DNA of 64,000 bases from JBHEBG01 sp046557915 (GTDB lineage Bacteria; Bacteroidota; Bacteroidia; Flavobacteriales; Flavobacteriaceae). Below are positions 1-9,200 of the stretch, piece after piece. The notes below the pieces were generated by a model. The model saw only the letters and a list, made by a program, of their open reading frames with translations, was not told where the DNA came from and did not search any database. The stretch lies in contig NZ_JBHEBG010000001.1 of assembly GCF_046557915.1 (NCBI RefSeq), forward strand, positions 1,178,001 to 1,242,000, read 5' to 3'. The position numbers were made by a program, and so were the translations under genes. The stretch's first letter is position 1; every line of letters begins with the position of its first letter.

Positions 1-994
1 AACCGATTAAAACAACTTGCACCAGTTCGGGGAAGCTAAAGTCCAAGCCCGCAGCTTGGGCCGTAAAGATCAAAATACCCGCTAACATTATGGATGTTCC
101 GTCCTTATTGAACTGGGCTCCCATGGGAAGCGTAAAGGAGTATATTTTTTTGGGTAGCTTTAATTTGGTTTCGGCGATATCCAAGGCAACTGCCAAACTT
201 GCTAAACTGCTACAGGTGGCAATGGTAGTGGCATACAATTCCTTGGTTTTTTTTAGGAACCACCCAATTGGCACTTTGCCTAGACCTTTTAGCAATATCA
301 TATAGACTACGACCATTAAAAACTGCCCCAAATAAATAGTTCCTATGAATTTTCCCAGGGAACCTAAGATTTTAGATCCAAATTCACCAAAGGTAGCGGC
401 CATTAGAGCTCCTAGGCATATAGGTGATAGAAGTAATATATATTCTACCAGTTTCCGCATCAGTTCAGCAAGTTTATCATAGGCATTAACGATAGGATTT
501 TTTTGTTTTTCGGGTAATTTTAATGTTACAATACCCAACAATACTGCAAATACCACTATCTGAATTAGGTTTCCTTCAGCAAATGATTTAAAGATATTTA
601 CAGGGATCATATTTAGAAGAAGATCTCCAATTGCGGGTATTTCACCAATATCGCCGGAAACCTCTCCTTTTAGTGTCATGCCTTCTCCTGCTTTGGAAAG
701 CGTCATTAGACCAATTCCGATAACAATGGCCATAATGGTTGAAAAAATATACCACAACATTACGCGGCCACCTATTTTACCTAAGCTAGAAACATTGCCC
801 AAGGACGAAATGCCCGAAAGCAAATTAAAAAACACTAATGGAATGGCGGCCATTATCAGTAAATTGAGAAAACCAATTCCCAGAGGTTTTACTATAAGGG
901 CCTGTTCTTTTAGGACCAGACCAAGAATCGCCCCCAAAAGCATCCAAATTAGAACCCTTGTGGCAAATGGGATGCTCAGATATTTTTTTAACAT
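1..994 (-). CDS. Dicarboxylate/amino acid:cation symporter (DAACS family), partial
   Basis: The minus strand reads open from an ATG at 992-994 to the left edge, giving about 331 residues; the C-terminus lies outside. The translation begins MLKKYLSIPFATRVLIW and is strongly hydrophobic, with the DAACS landmark NKDGTSIMLA near its visible end, where the GltPh-type transporters bind sodium and substrate. The family imports glutamate, aspartate or C4-dicarboxylates across the inner membrane with Na+ or H+. It starts 12 nt after the aminotransferase stop on the same strand, so the two are probably co-transcribed and the substrate is more likely an amino acid than a dicarboxylate (inference). Confidence 0.9.
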   Translation of the reverse strand, partial: MLKKYLSIPFATRVLIWMLLGAILGLVLKEQALIVKPLGIGFLNLLIMAAIPLVFFNLLSGISSLGNVSSLGKIGGRVMLWYIFSTIMAIVIGIGLMTLSKAGEGMTLKGEVSGDIGEIPAIGDLLLNMIPVNIFKSFAEGNLIQIVVFAVLLGIVTLKLPEKQKNPIVNAYDKLAELMRKLVEYILLLSPICLGALMAATFGEFGSKILGSLGKFIGTIYLGQFLMVVVYMILLKGLGKVPIGWFLKKTKELYATTIATCSSLASLAVALDIAETKLKLPKKIYSFTLPMGAQFNKDGTSIMLAGILIFTAQAAGLDFSFPELVQVVLIG

Positions 995-1006
995 TTAGTT
1001 ATGTAC

Positions 1007-2179
1007 TTAACTTAGATTATTGATGAATTTTTTAATTCGATTTAGACCTTCCTCTAGTTCTTCCCAAGATTTTACACAAGTAAAACGCACGTAGTTTTCG
1101 CCGTATTTACCAAAAGATGAACCGTGGACAATGGCAACCGATTCTTGATCTAAAAGTTGTTCCGTAAAAGATAGGGAATCGATCTGAAGTTCTGAAATAT
1201 TGGTCCAGGCGTAAAACCCTCCTTCTGGCGTATGACAAGATAACCCAGGAATGTCATTTAAGTATTCCGTACAGTAATTTACTTTTTTCTCCCATTCCAA
1301 CCAGTAATCCAATACCTCTTTTTGTGGCTCGCCACATGCTATGGCAGCACCGATCTGAACAAAAGAATTTACACTGGTAATGAGGTGCTGCTGCAATTTC
1401 TCCAATTCTTTGGCAATGGTTTCACAGGCGTAGATGAAGCCTATGCGCCACCCACCCATAGAGAAGCTTTTAGTAAAACTCATTAGCGTAATGGTGCGTT
1501 CTTTCATTCCGGGTAAGGACGCCAGATTGGTGTGGTGATGGCCTTTCCATACTACCCGCTCGTACACTTCGTCCGTAAGTACAATAAGATTGTTTTTTAT
1601 AGCGATATCTGCCACTATTTGCAGATCATCCCGGGTATGGACAACACCAGTAGGATTGTGTGGGGAACACATTATTATGGCTTTGGTCTTGGCTGTGATG
1701 GCTTTGCTTAAATCTTTTTTGGTCCATCTAAAATTGTTTTCTGCCCGCAGCGGAACCTCAACTACCTTACCGCCTACGTATTGAATGGTTTGTTTGTAAC
1801 TTACGAAGCAGGGATCCTCCACAATAACTTCGTCACCAGGGTTAATAGAGGCTATTAGTCCTATGGTAAGACCTTGTTTGCACCCCATGGTGGCTACGAT
1901 TTCGGTTTCCGGATTGGCTTCAATACCATTATCTCTAATCAATTTATCTGCAATGGCATTTCTATAAAACGTTTTTCCCTTGGCCATTGTTTGGTGGGTA
2001 TCCCCAGCGGTTATTGCGTCCATGGTTGCTTGGGCTATGTAAGAGGGGGTGGGTTCAAAAGCTCTTCCGGCCGAAAAATCATATACTGCCTTTCCTTGTT
2101 CCCTTATAAACTGTGCTTTATCCGCAATGCCCACAGTTGCGGAAAAACTAGAATTCAATACTCTTTTTGATAAAATCAT
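1007..2179 (-). CDS. PLP-dependent aminotransferase, class I/II (fold type I)
   Basis: The 390-residue length is normal for aspartate/aromatic aminotransferases of fold type I. Visible active-site residues are CSPHNPTG (Asn175, PLP O3'), LTDEVYE (Asp203, pyridine nitrogen; Tyr206), SFTKSFSMGGWRIG (Schiff-base Lys237, with Arg245 in the phosphate region), and a C-terminal VRFTC segment where Arg normally binds the substrate carboxylate. The enzyme is cytoplasmic with no signal peptide. The amino donor cannot be told from sequence alone. The DAACS symporter gene follows 12 nt downstream, suggesting uptake plus transamination of the same amino acid. Confidence 0.9.
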   Translation of the reverse strand: MILSKRVLNSSFSATVGIADKAQFIREQGKAVYDFSAGRAFEPTPSYIAQATMDAITAGDTHQTMAKGKTFYRNAIADKLIRDNGIEANPETEIVATMGCKQGLTIGLIASINPGDEVIVEDPCFVSYKQTIQYVGGKVVEVPLRAENNFRWTKKDLSKAITAKTKAIIMCSPHNPTGVVHTRDDLQIVADIAIKNNLIVLTDEVYERVVWKGHHHTNLASLPGMKERTITLMSFTKSFSMGGWRIGFIYACETIAKELEKLQQHLITSVNSFVQIGAAIACGEPQKEVLDYWLEWEKKVNYCTEYLNDIPGLSCHTPEGGFYAWTNISELQIDSLSFTEQLLDQESVAIVHGSSFGKYGENYVRFTCVKSWEELEEGLNRIKKFINNLS

Positions 2180-2201
2180 TTAATAAACTTTAATGTTTTA
2201 A

Positions 2202-2230
2202 AATAAGCGGTAGATAGACTACCGCTTATT
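2202..2230 (-). terminator. Hairpin after the SusCD-lipoprotein operon
   Basis: Two perfect 12-bp arms, AATAAGCGGTAG and CTACCGCTTATT, enclose a 5-nt loop between the lipoprotein stop and the aminotransferase start. Read on the minus strand the stem ends in TTATT followed by an imperfect T/A tract, so it is a reasonable but not textbook intrinsic terminator. It would separate the SusCD operon from the aminotransferase-symporter pair. Confidence 0.55.
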
Positions 2231-2286
2231 CTGACTAACTCAAACAATACCTAATTGAAAACAAAATCCAAAAAAATATGCTTGCA

Positions 2287-3456
2287 CTATTTTAAACCTA
2301 TTTTTATTGCATCTAAAAAAACTATCTCAGATCCCGAGTTATTGCCAATTTGTATAACCAGCCTACCGGTTTTGATATTTTGTACAAAGGCATTGAAGGT
2401 AAACCAAGCACCTTCTATGATGTTGCCCAGACCATCTGGTTGATCTGTCATATCTGCATCTGCATTACCACGAAACGAAAGCAGCAATTCATCGCCATCG
2501 GCGGTTCTCCAAAAAATATCGAATTCATCACTATCTTCCCAACTGCTGTCGGCAAAGTGGGTAGAAAGAGTTACGAGTAATATTTCGGAACCGGAAGGGA
2601 TACTCACCTCGTCAAAAACAATTTCTGCCAAACCGTCCGCATCAGATGCCAAGTAGGCCTGTGCTCCATCTTGGAAAAAGGGAAGGTCCCACTCGTCCGG
2701 TTCGTTAAGTACATTGGTTACTCCCCAAAAAACTTCAGCATCCTCTCCCCCCTCTTCTCCTGGGATATAAGAAAAATCGAATCCCATTTCGCCTCCGGTT
2801 GAAGTATGGTCTACCGCATTTAACCCGTCCTTGTTTATTTGTTCTACCCCATCGTCCATGGCATAGTTATTTATTGCTCCAGCAATGGGCTCCTCAAAAC
2901 CTGTGAAGGCAATAACATCCAAATTCTTGGTTCTATCCTCTACGGCTGCTGTAAACGCGCCGCTTCCATCTGCCAATCGCAAGCCACCGGTTACACTTTC
3001 CACTTCGAAGATTATGGAAAAATCCTTCACCTCGTCCGTTAAAATAGGGATAACCTGTATTGCAGATCCAGAGGATCCGGAATTGAGGGAAAGAACTATC
3101 TGTCCGGAAGATCCATCGGGTTCTGTTCTAAAATCCGTCCCATATGTTGCGCCGTTTTCTGAAGTGAGATTTATGGTTGCCGTAGCATTTTCGTTTAAAA
3201 TGTAACCTATAGAAAAGGGAACAATAATGGTCTTGCCTTCATCTTCAAAAACAGTTTGGGTAAGTCCGCCGGCTATTCCGGCCACAAAATTTTGTCCATC
3301 TCTTGGTGCCACCTCGTTTACATCTTCATTATCACAAGAAAGTAAAAATGTAAGGCAGAATAATGTAAACATGCGAAAGCAGACTGACCCTACATATAAT
3401 CTGGATGTGTTCATATTGTTGGCTTTAGTATTCAACTTTTTTTTAGTATCCATCAT
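2287..3456 (-). CDS. SusCD-associated outer-surface lipoprotein (Calx-beta-like)
   Basis: This 389-residue protein has a lipoprotein signal (FTLFCLTFLLSC, then DNED). The N-terminal half (about 55-170) looks like a Calx-beta-type sandwich, with ENATATINLTSENGATYGTDF resembling the ATAGxDY repeat signature. The C-terminal half (about 190-389) is an acidic, Trp-containing beta domain that I do not recognise. The ATG at 3456 overlaps the SusD stop by 14 nt; an internal ATG at 3414 also gives an intact signal peptide. Lipoproteins at this position after SusD are often surface glycan-binding proteins. That role is inferred from position only. Confidence 0.7.
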   Translation of the reverse strand: MMDTKKKLNTKANNMNTSRLYVGSVCFRMFTLFCLTFLLSCDNEDVNEVAPRDGQNFVAGIAGGLTQTVFEDEGKTIIVPFSIGYILNENATATINLTSENGATYGTDFRTEPDGSSGQIVLSLNSGSSGSAIQVIPILTDEVKDFSIIFEVESVTGGLRLADGSGAFTAAVEDRTKNLDVIAFTGFEEPIAGAINNYAMDDGVEQINKDGLNAVDHTSTGGEMGFDFSYIPGEEGGEDAEVFWGVTNVLNEPDEWDLPFFQDGAQAYLASDADGLAEIVFDEVSIPSGSEILLVTLSTHFADSSWEDSDEFDIFWRTADGDELLLSFRGNADADMTDQPDGLGNIIEGAWFTFNAFVQNIKTGRLVIQIGNNSGSEIVFLDAIKIGLK

Positions 3457-4912
3457 TTTGTATCATATTAGGGTTTCCATTAAATTCTGCTTGGGGTATG
3501 GGCCAAGCGTAAAGAAAAGTGGGATAATCCAAAGTGCAGATGTCGGCAGAACAATCATTTCTAATGAACCCTCGTTGTAAACGCTTAAGGTCGAACAGTC
3601 GGTTTCCTTCGAATGCCAGTTCTTTCCTTCTTTCCGTTATGATATCTTCTATCAACTGGTTTCCCGTTGAAGTTATTGAAGAAGCGTTTGCCCTTGCAGT
3701 GATTTGATTTACCAATCCTTGTGCTACAGCATCTTGCCCATTACGCGCTTCAATCTCGGCCTTCATCAAAACAAGTTCTGTAAGTCGGATAACCGAATAA
3801 GGGGTATCGTCGGGGGCTGCTCCAAATTCTCCGGGATATTTAAAAACATGCTGGTCCGTATCTTCTACCTTGTACCAGTTTAGCCTTAGGTCTTGGGCTT
3901 CATATAGATCAAACAGGTCAGCTGAAATAGCATGTGCTGCATTTCCATTGTTGGAAGTGTAAATATCTATTATAGAACGATTAGTGGTTGTTTCTTCCCC
4001 TGCTTCATTGATATATAATTGAAAGATGCTTTCCGGAACAACTATACTAGTACCTGTCCATTGATTTATAAATTCTAGATCGCCAAGACCGGCGGAGGGG
4101 AAGGTTCCTGTAGTGTATTGTGAAATTAGGCTGTAACGCCCAGAGTTGATAACTTGGTTTGCATCACTTAAAGCAGCCGCATAATTGGCGGTATAGAAAT
4201 ATATTTTGGCCCTTAAACTTAGGGCGGCAAAGTAATTTATAAAGTTAAAATCTTCGCCCGCCCGCTCAATAGCGTTGCTATTCTGTAAATCGGGAAGGGC
4301 TTCGTTAAATTCTTGAAAAATAAAGTTGAACACTTCCGAGGTGGTATTACGCTCTGGCTGATTTGACGCTCCCGTTGCGGTGACTATGGGAACCCCAAGA
4401 TGTGTTTGGTCTGCGGTAAAATTATAATCTTGCGCAAATACCTGCATAAGGCAAAAATGTGCATACGCCCTAATTATGCGTGCTTCCGCTACAGCCTGAG
4501 TCTTGGCCTCATCGGACATGTCCGAAACACTTTCGATGCCTTCTAAAAACGTGTTGGTATTGTTGATCAATACATAGGCATCATCCCATAGGATAGATGT
4601 TGTATTGGCATTTAGATTTAATAAATAAGCATGCGGCATGCGGTCAGCATTGGCCCCTGCGTCTTCCCTATCGGAAGGAATTAAACCGTTATCCGAAGAG
4701 GCATCCCCGATAATCGCAAAATCTGTTCCATACAGCCCTTTTAACTTTAATGAGGTGTATATGCCATTTAGGGCTGCCAAGGCACCGTCTTGGGTCTGAA
4801 AAACCGAAGAGGAAGCCACTTGGGTTTCGGGTGCTACATCCAAATACTTCTCACACCCTGTCAGTCCAAACATAAAGAGAAGAATAAAGTATATTTTATA
4901 AATTGATTTCAT
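3443..4912 (-). CDS. SusD/RagB family nutrient-binding outer membrane lipoprotein
   Basis: The protein has 489 residues from the ATG at 4912. This start is preferred over an in-frame ATG at 4945, which would overlap SusC and put non-signal sequence in front. The signal MKSIYKIYFILLFMFGLTGC gives lipid-anchor Cys20. The helical TPR-like body and the C-terminal block ITERRKELAFEGNRLFDLKR followed by YAWPIPQAEFNGNPNMIQN are typical of RagB/SusD. SusD caps the SusC channel on the cell surface and binds substrate before import. It starts 10 nt after SusC on the same strand. The substrate cannot be assigned, because no glycoside hydrolase or peptidase lies next to this pair in the window. Confidence 0.95.
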   Translation of the reverse strand: MKSIYKIYFILLFMFGLTGCEKYLDVAPETQVASSSVFQTQDGALAALNGIYTSLKLKGLYGTDFAIIGDASSDNGLIPSDREDAGANADRMPHAYLLNLNANTTSILWDDAYVLINNTNTFLEGIESVSDMSDEAKTQAVAEARIIRAYAHFCLMQVFAQDYNFTADQTHLGVPIVTATGASNQPERNTTSEVFNFIFQEFNEALPDLQNSNAIERAGEDFNFINYFAALSLRAKIYFYTANYAAALSDANQVINSGRYSLISQYTTGTFPSAGLGDLEFINQWTGTSIVVPESIFQLYINEAGEETTTNRSIIDIYTSNNGNAAHAISADLFDLYEAQDLRLNWYKVEDTDQHVFKYPGEFGAAPDDTPYSVIRLTELVLMKAEIEARNGQDAVAQGLVNQITARANASSITSTGNQLIEDIITERRKELAFEGNRLFDLKRLQRGFIRNDCSADICTLDYPTFLYAWPIPQAEFNGNPNMIQNDGY

Positions 4913-4922
4913 AGTACAGTTT

Positions 4923-7883
4923 TTAAAATGATAGATTAACACCAAAGGTTATGGTTCTGGGAAGCGGGTATGATTCCGAAGTGGGATCGTACCCCGGAAA
5001 ATCCGTTAAGGTCCATAAATTCTGGCCACTTAGCCTAAAGGAGATATTTTCCAAACCGATATTCCTAACTACTTCCCTGGGAATAGCGTATCCTAGTGTT
5101 ACGTTTTGCAGACGAACATAAGAAGCGTCGTATAGAAAACGTGTGCTTTCCAGACCTCCGTTAGGATTGTTCAGTCTAACCCTTGGTACATTGGTAATAT
5201 CGCCCGGCTGCTGCCAACGATTTAAGGCGATGGCCCATTGATTGGCGGGGAAGTTTTGTCCGTCACCGTTAAGGGTTTCTCCTAAATTGAAGTATTCCTG
5301 ATTGCCTTCATTGAAGAAAACCATAAAAGACAGGCTTATATCCTTATATGTAAAGGTGTTGGTAACACTGCCATATGTGTCGGGACTCCTTTGTCCTACG
5401 ATTGCCCGACTTTGTTCGCCGTCATAGTCCGATATTACATTACCGTCAACATCCAAGTAAAGGGGGTCGCCTGTAGCAGGGTCTACCCCGGCATAACGCT
5501 GGTAGAAAAAGTTGTCCGAACGTTCTCCTTCTTGCCAAATCCGGTCCGAAAAAACCACTTCCTCAGGGAGCTGCTGTATTTCCTGGTCATAGAAAGCGAT
5601 GTTGGCATCTGCCCGCCACGAAAAATTATCAGTGCGTACTGGGTAGGCAGATAGGGAAATTTCGAACCCGGTATTCAATAACTCTGCATTGGAATTTACT
5701 GCCTGCTTTTCAAATCCTGTGGTCAGGGAAAGAGGTAGTTCAAATAAAAGGTCTTCCGAAACCCTTCTAAAATAGTCTATACTTCCAGATAATCTGTTGT
5801 TGAACAATCCAAAATCGAGGCCTACGTCCAACTGTAGGTTTTTCTCCCATCGTAGACTTCTGTTGGGTGCAAAAGAAACCGTTATTCCGGGGAGGAAGTC
5901 GGTAGGATTGATAGCAAAGTCCTTTTCCAGGGCAAAGAGATCTCTCCACAGGAAATTACCAAAGTCCAGGTCATCAGTGATGAAATCGTTATTTCCAGAT
6001 GAGCCATAACTACCTCTTAGTTTTAAGTTGTTGATCCATTCGGAGTTTGGAAATAGATCTTCGGAAAATACATAACTAAGCCCAACGGCACCAAAAGTAC
6101 CCCATCTACTGTCCGGGCCAAAGTTTGAAGCTCCGTCCCTTCGTAGGGAACCTTCCAAAAATGCCTTGTTCTTATAGCTATAATTGACCCGTCCAAAAAA
6201 ACCGGCTACGGCATTGCCGTCAAAGGATGAGCTTACATCGGACGGGTCAATAGGCCCAGAAGCCAAACCTACGTCGTTGAGGTTGGCAAAAGTGAAACCT
6301 CTTCTTGCCACTTCCAGGGCATTGCTTCGGAAGCGGGTGGTTTCGAAGCCTGCTTTTATACCCAATTTGTGGTCTTCGCCAATAGTTGTGTTGTAAGCTA
6401 ATGAACCTACAAAATTAAAGGTGTTTTCGGAAAATCGTGCTTCTTCGGAGTTTCCGTCTTCAGTTTCGGCCAAATAGGCTTTACCAATAGTTTCCTTATT
6501 TATGAAGGAGGCATAATAGTAGTTTCCCAATACTTCTGCTCGGAATTTGGGAGTAAAGTTGTATCCTAGATTAAGAGTGGAATTCACGCTCCAACTCTCG
6601 CTGTTATTGGAATTAAGAACGGCGGTAGCCACCGAATTGTGTTGGGCATTACTTGGGATATCAAAATTAAATCCTGCCCCTACGAGTGCCGGATCGGTTT
6701 CTGGGGTTCCAAAAATCGATTCTGTAGGAGCGGTATTGAAGGCTCCTGACAGTTGCCCCGATCTTCCACCTTCGGAGATCAGATTATCCCTATTTCTGTA
6801 ATTTAGTTGCATTTTGACCCCAATATCGATCTTGTCGTTTAGATTATGATCCAGATTAAGGGTTCCATTGATTCTTTCAAAGCCGGTTCCTACAACGGTC
6901 CCTTCCTGATCGGTATACCCCAATCCGGCATAAAAGCTGGTGCTTTCGTTACCGCCCCTAGCAGAAAAGTCGTATTTTTTAAAGCTCCCGGTTTTAAATG
7001 CTTCGTTAACCCAGTCGGTATCAAATTGTTGGTTTATTGGCAAATAGAATCCGGTAGAGGGGTCATCGGGGTTTCTTCCGTTATTGATGAGGGCCTCACG
7101 ATAATATTCTACATATTCTGCCGCATTCATTAGCCTAAAGTCATTGGGGTTGGTGTTTTCGGTAAACCCTGCTTCGGTATTTATGGTAAAGACCGTTTTT
7201 TGGTTTCGTCCTTTTTTCAAATTGATTAAAATAACCCCATTTGCTGCCCTAGAGCCATAAATAGAAGCGGAAGCTGCGTCTTTTAATACGTTGATGGATT
7301 CAATATCATTGGGGTTGATCTGTGAGAGTCCCCCGTTAAAAACGGCGCCGTCCAGTACAATTAATGGGTCCGCACCTGCTAGAAGCGATCCAATGCCGCG
7401 AATTCGAAATCCGGCCCCGGATCCTGGCTGACCATTGCCTTCAAATACTTGAAGCCCTGGGGCCAAACCTTGTAGGGCATTGGTGAAATTGGCTTGTGGT
7501 TGTTTAGAGATCTCTTCCGTTGTAACCACTTCCAATGCGCCCGTTAATGCTTTTTTGGTAGATGTGCCAAAGGCCACTACCACCACCTCGTCTAGTTCGC
7601 TTAAGTCTTCCAATAGAACGATGTTCAAAATATTGGAATTTACGGTCAATAACTTGGTCTTGTATCCCAAATAGCTATAGACAAGTACATCGCCAGTATT
7701 GGCCCTAATACTATAATTGCCATCAAAGTCTGAGGAAGTACCTGTGTTAGTTCCTTGTACTAAGATCGTTACCCCGATCAAAGGGAGTTGATCTATCCCG
7801 GTGATTTTTCCCTGAACCTGATTTTGGGCCTTTAGGTTGTAAAGGGAAAGAATCGTCATAAAAATGAGTAGTTTTACTTTCAT
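4923..7883 (-). CDS. SusC/RagA family TonB-linked outer membrane receptor
   Basis: 986 residues. A signal peptide (to about residue 19, ...YNLKAQ) is followed by a carboxypeptidase-regulatory-like domain (about 20-95, with GTNTGTSSDFDGNYSI), a TonB-box-like DEVVVVAFG stretch, a plug domain (about 110-220, LQGLAPGLQVFEGNGQPGSG and NPNDIESINVLKDAASASIYG) and a 22-strand-type beta barrel ending in aromatic GVNLSF. It is the energy-coupled import channel paired with the SusD just downstream. The pair has no CAZyme in sight and lies upstream of an aminotransferase and an amino-acid symporter, so a peptide or amino-acid-containing substrate is possible (inference). Its 5' end faces the XRE-like gene at 8004. 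Confidence 0.95.
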   Translation of the reverse strand: MKVKLLIFMTILSLYNLKAQNQVQGKITGIDQLPLIGVTILVQGTNTGTSSDFDGNYSIRANTGDVLVYSYLGYKTKLLTVNSNILNIVLLEDLSELDEVVVVAFGTSTKKALTGALEVVTTEEISKQPQANFTNALQGLAPGLQVFEGNGQPGSGAGFRIRGIGSLLAGADPLIVLDGAVFNGGLSQINPNDIESINVLKDAASASIYGSRAANGVILINLKKGRNQKTVFTINTEAGFTENTNPNDFRLMNAAEYVEYYREALINNGRNPDDPSTGFYLPINQQFDTDWVNEAFKTGSFKKYDFSARGGNESTSFYAGLGYTDQEGTVVGTGFERINGTLNLDHNLNDKIDIGVKMQLNYRNRDNLISEGGRSGQLSGAFNTAPTESIFGTPETDPALVGAGFNFDIPSNAQHNSVATAVLNSNNSESWSVNSTLNLGYNFTPKFRAEVLGNYYYASFINKETIGKAYLAETEDGNSEEARFSENTFNFVGSLAYNTTIGEDHKLGIKAGFETTRFRSNALEVARRGFTFANLNDVGLASGPIDPSDVSSSFDGNAVAGFFGRVNYSYKNKAFLEGSLRRDGASNFGPDSRWGTFGAVGLSYVFSEDLFPNSEWINNLKLRGSYGSSGNNDFITDDLDFGNFLWRDLFALEKDFAINPTDFLPGITVSFAPNRSLRWEKNLQLDVGLDFGLFNNRLSGSIDYFRRVSEDLLFELPLSLTTGFEKQAVNSNAELLNTGFEISLSAYPVRTDNFSWRADANIAFYDQEIQQLPEEVVFSDRIWQEGERSDNFFYQRYAGVDPATGDPLYLDVDGNVISDYDGEQSRAIVGQRSPDTYGSVTNTFTYKDISLSFMVFFNEGNQEYFNLGETLNGDGQNFPANQWAIALNRWQQPGDITNVPRVRLNNPNGGLESTRFLYDASYVRLQNVTLGYAIPREVVRNIGLENISFRLSGQNLWTLTDFPGYDPTSESYPLPRTITFGVNLSF

Positions 7884-8003
7884 TCCACTATGGAGTTAAT
7901 TTGATAGAATTGATTTTTGGTAAATATTGAGGAAAATATGATTATCCACTGTTAAATTTTGAAAAAAGAAAATTATTTCAGAAATTTTCAAAAAAATTCT
8001 ACA

Positions 8004-9134
8004 ATGGAACGTTCAAATAAAGAAGTAGCACTACTCATAAAACATGTCATAGACTATCTTAAGAGCAAGAAAATTTCGCAGCAAGATATCGAGAGTAGAA
8101 TCAACTATACCTCGTTAAGCAAAGCCAAGAATCTTGATAAATACCCACAACCAGTTATTGAAAAGAAAACCAGAGCAGAGCTTTTGGCCTTGCTTTTTGA
8201 AGAGTTTTCACTTTTTTATAACGAGGCAAACGAGCGGGTAGAATCTATGGAAGGGGCAACAATAAAGACCAACCTTAGCGATGTTCAATACTTTATTATG
8301 CATTATTACGCTTTTGCCCGTGGGGTTGTAGATAGAGCCTTGGTACAGGTGGTCAATAAACGCAAGGTAATTATGGATTATAGGATACAGGAACATTGGG
8401 AAGGTACCTATAATGTTGTGGAGAACTATACTTTTATAGAGGTTACAAAAATGGGATATGCCACTCCCGTAAAAAAATTACTTTCCCTTTTTTCCGGGAC
8501 CATGAAATATGGGCATAACTATCTTTTGGGAACCTATTCTACAGTGAAGAGAGATGGTTTCCCCGCTGCAGGTCGGGTTATCCTTGAAAAAGCCAAAACC
8601 AAGACCGAAGCAGACCTAATACTCAATAGGGATAGTGATTATAGAATTGTAGGCTATTTAAAAGACAACGTATATCTTACTAAATTATCTACACCGAAAG
8701 ATTTGGACGATATTGTTTCCACGCACCATAATCACTATTTAAAGTTAGTAGGTGCTTATAAATTTATAATCCCTACAAAACAGAATTCATGGTCAATGAC
8801 CGAATTGATCATTAAAAAAGATTTTTCGGCCTATATGGAAATCAATGATGTGCAGTATGATGGGTATGCAAGTTTTATTAATATCAATGTGTTAAATTTA
8901 AAGTTCACCCGAAAAAAACAAGATAGTATCTCTATTCGAAAACAGATTTTGAATATGCACATCAATGTACGAAGAACTTCGGACAACCATGTTTATACTT
9001 GTGCGGCATCAAGTCCCATTATTCATGGAGAACCCAGTGCTTTTTCGGCCTATCTTGTTCTGCACAGTAATTTTAAAAAGAAATTACTGGATAATCTTGA
9101 ACAGCGAATTTTTTTGGCAAAACCTTTGGATTAA
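8004..9134 (+). CDS. Uncharacterised protein with XRE-like N-terminal helix-turn-helix
   Basis: Starting at the ATG at 8004 gives 376 residues; an upstream in-frame TTG (7959) would add 15 residues but is less likely. Residues about 5-40 (VIDYLKSKKISQQDIESRI, then NYTSLSKAKN) have the spacing of an XRE-type helix-turn-helix, where LxxKxISQxxL/I precedes a second helix. The remaining 330 residues match no family I recognise: a helical stretch, then mixed alpha/beta with no signal peptide or membrane segment. It is divergent from SusC (120 nt) and its stop lies 4 nt before the palindrome ahead of the Y-family polymerase gene. It could regulate either neighbour; this is inference. Confidence 0.65.
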   Translation: MERSNKEVALLIKHVIDYLKSKKISQQDIESRINYTSLSKAKNLDKYPQPVIEKKTRAELLALLFEEFSLFYNEANERVESMEGATIKTNLSDVQYFIMHYYAFARGVVDRALVQVVNKRKVIMDYRIQEHWEGTYNVVENYTFIEVTKMGYATPVKKLLSLFSGTMKYGHNYLLGTYSTVKRDGFPAAGRVILEKAKTKTEADLILNRDSDYRIVGYLKDNVYLTKLSTPKDLDDIVSTHHNHYLKLVGAYKFIIPTKQNSWSMTELIIKKDFSAYMEINDVQYDGYASFININVLNLKFTRKKQDSISIRKQILNMHINVRRTSDNHVYTCAASSPIIHGEPSAFSAYLVLHSNFKKKLLDNLEQRIFLAKPLD

Positions 9135-9138
9135 AATA

Positions 9139-9176
9139 ATATGGAATATTTCCAATTAATTGGAAATATTCCATAT
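9139..9176. promoter_or_regulatory. 38-bp perfect palindrome, candidate operator of the polymerase pair
   Basis: A perfect inverted repeat is centred between 9157 and 9158. Each arm contains GGAA-N3-TTCC, which is itself an inverted repeat (9143-9153 and 9162-9172), with AATTAATT in the middle, so the two half-sites are 19 bp centre to centre, about two helical turns. It lies 4 nt after the upstream stop and 25 nt before the GTG start of the Y-family polymerase. No T-tract follows, so an operator is more likely than a terminator. Confidence 0.6.
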
Positions 9177-9200
9177 ATTGTATCGCTTTATCAAACCATA

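Noticed and set aside
9139..9176. Palindrome as an intrinsic terminator of the upstream gene
   Set aside because: The stem is AT-rich with no T-tract on either strand, and its nested half-site symmetry fits protein binding better.
9141..9200. Upstream ATG for the Y-family polymerase
   Set aside because: It would translate the palindrome into 20 residues not found in Pol IV; the GTG at 9201 gives the standard N-terminus.
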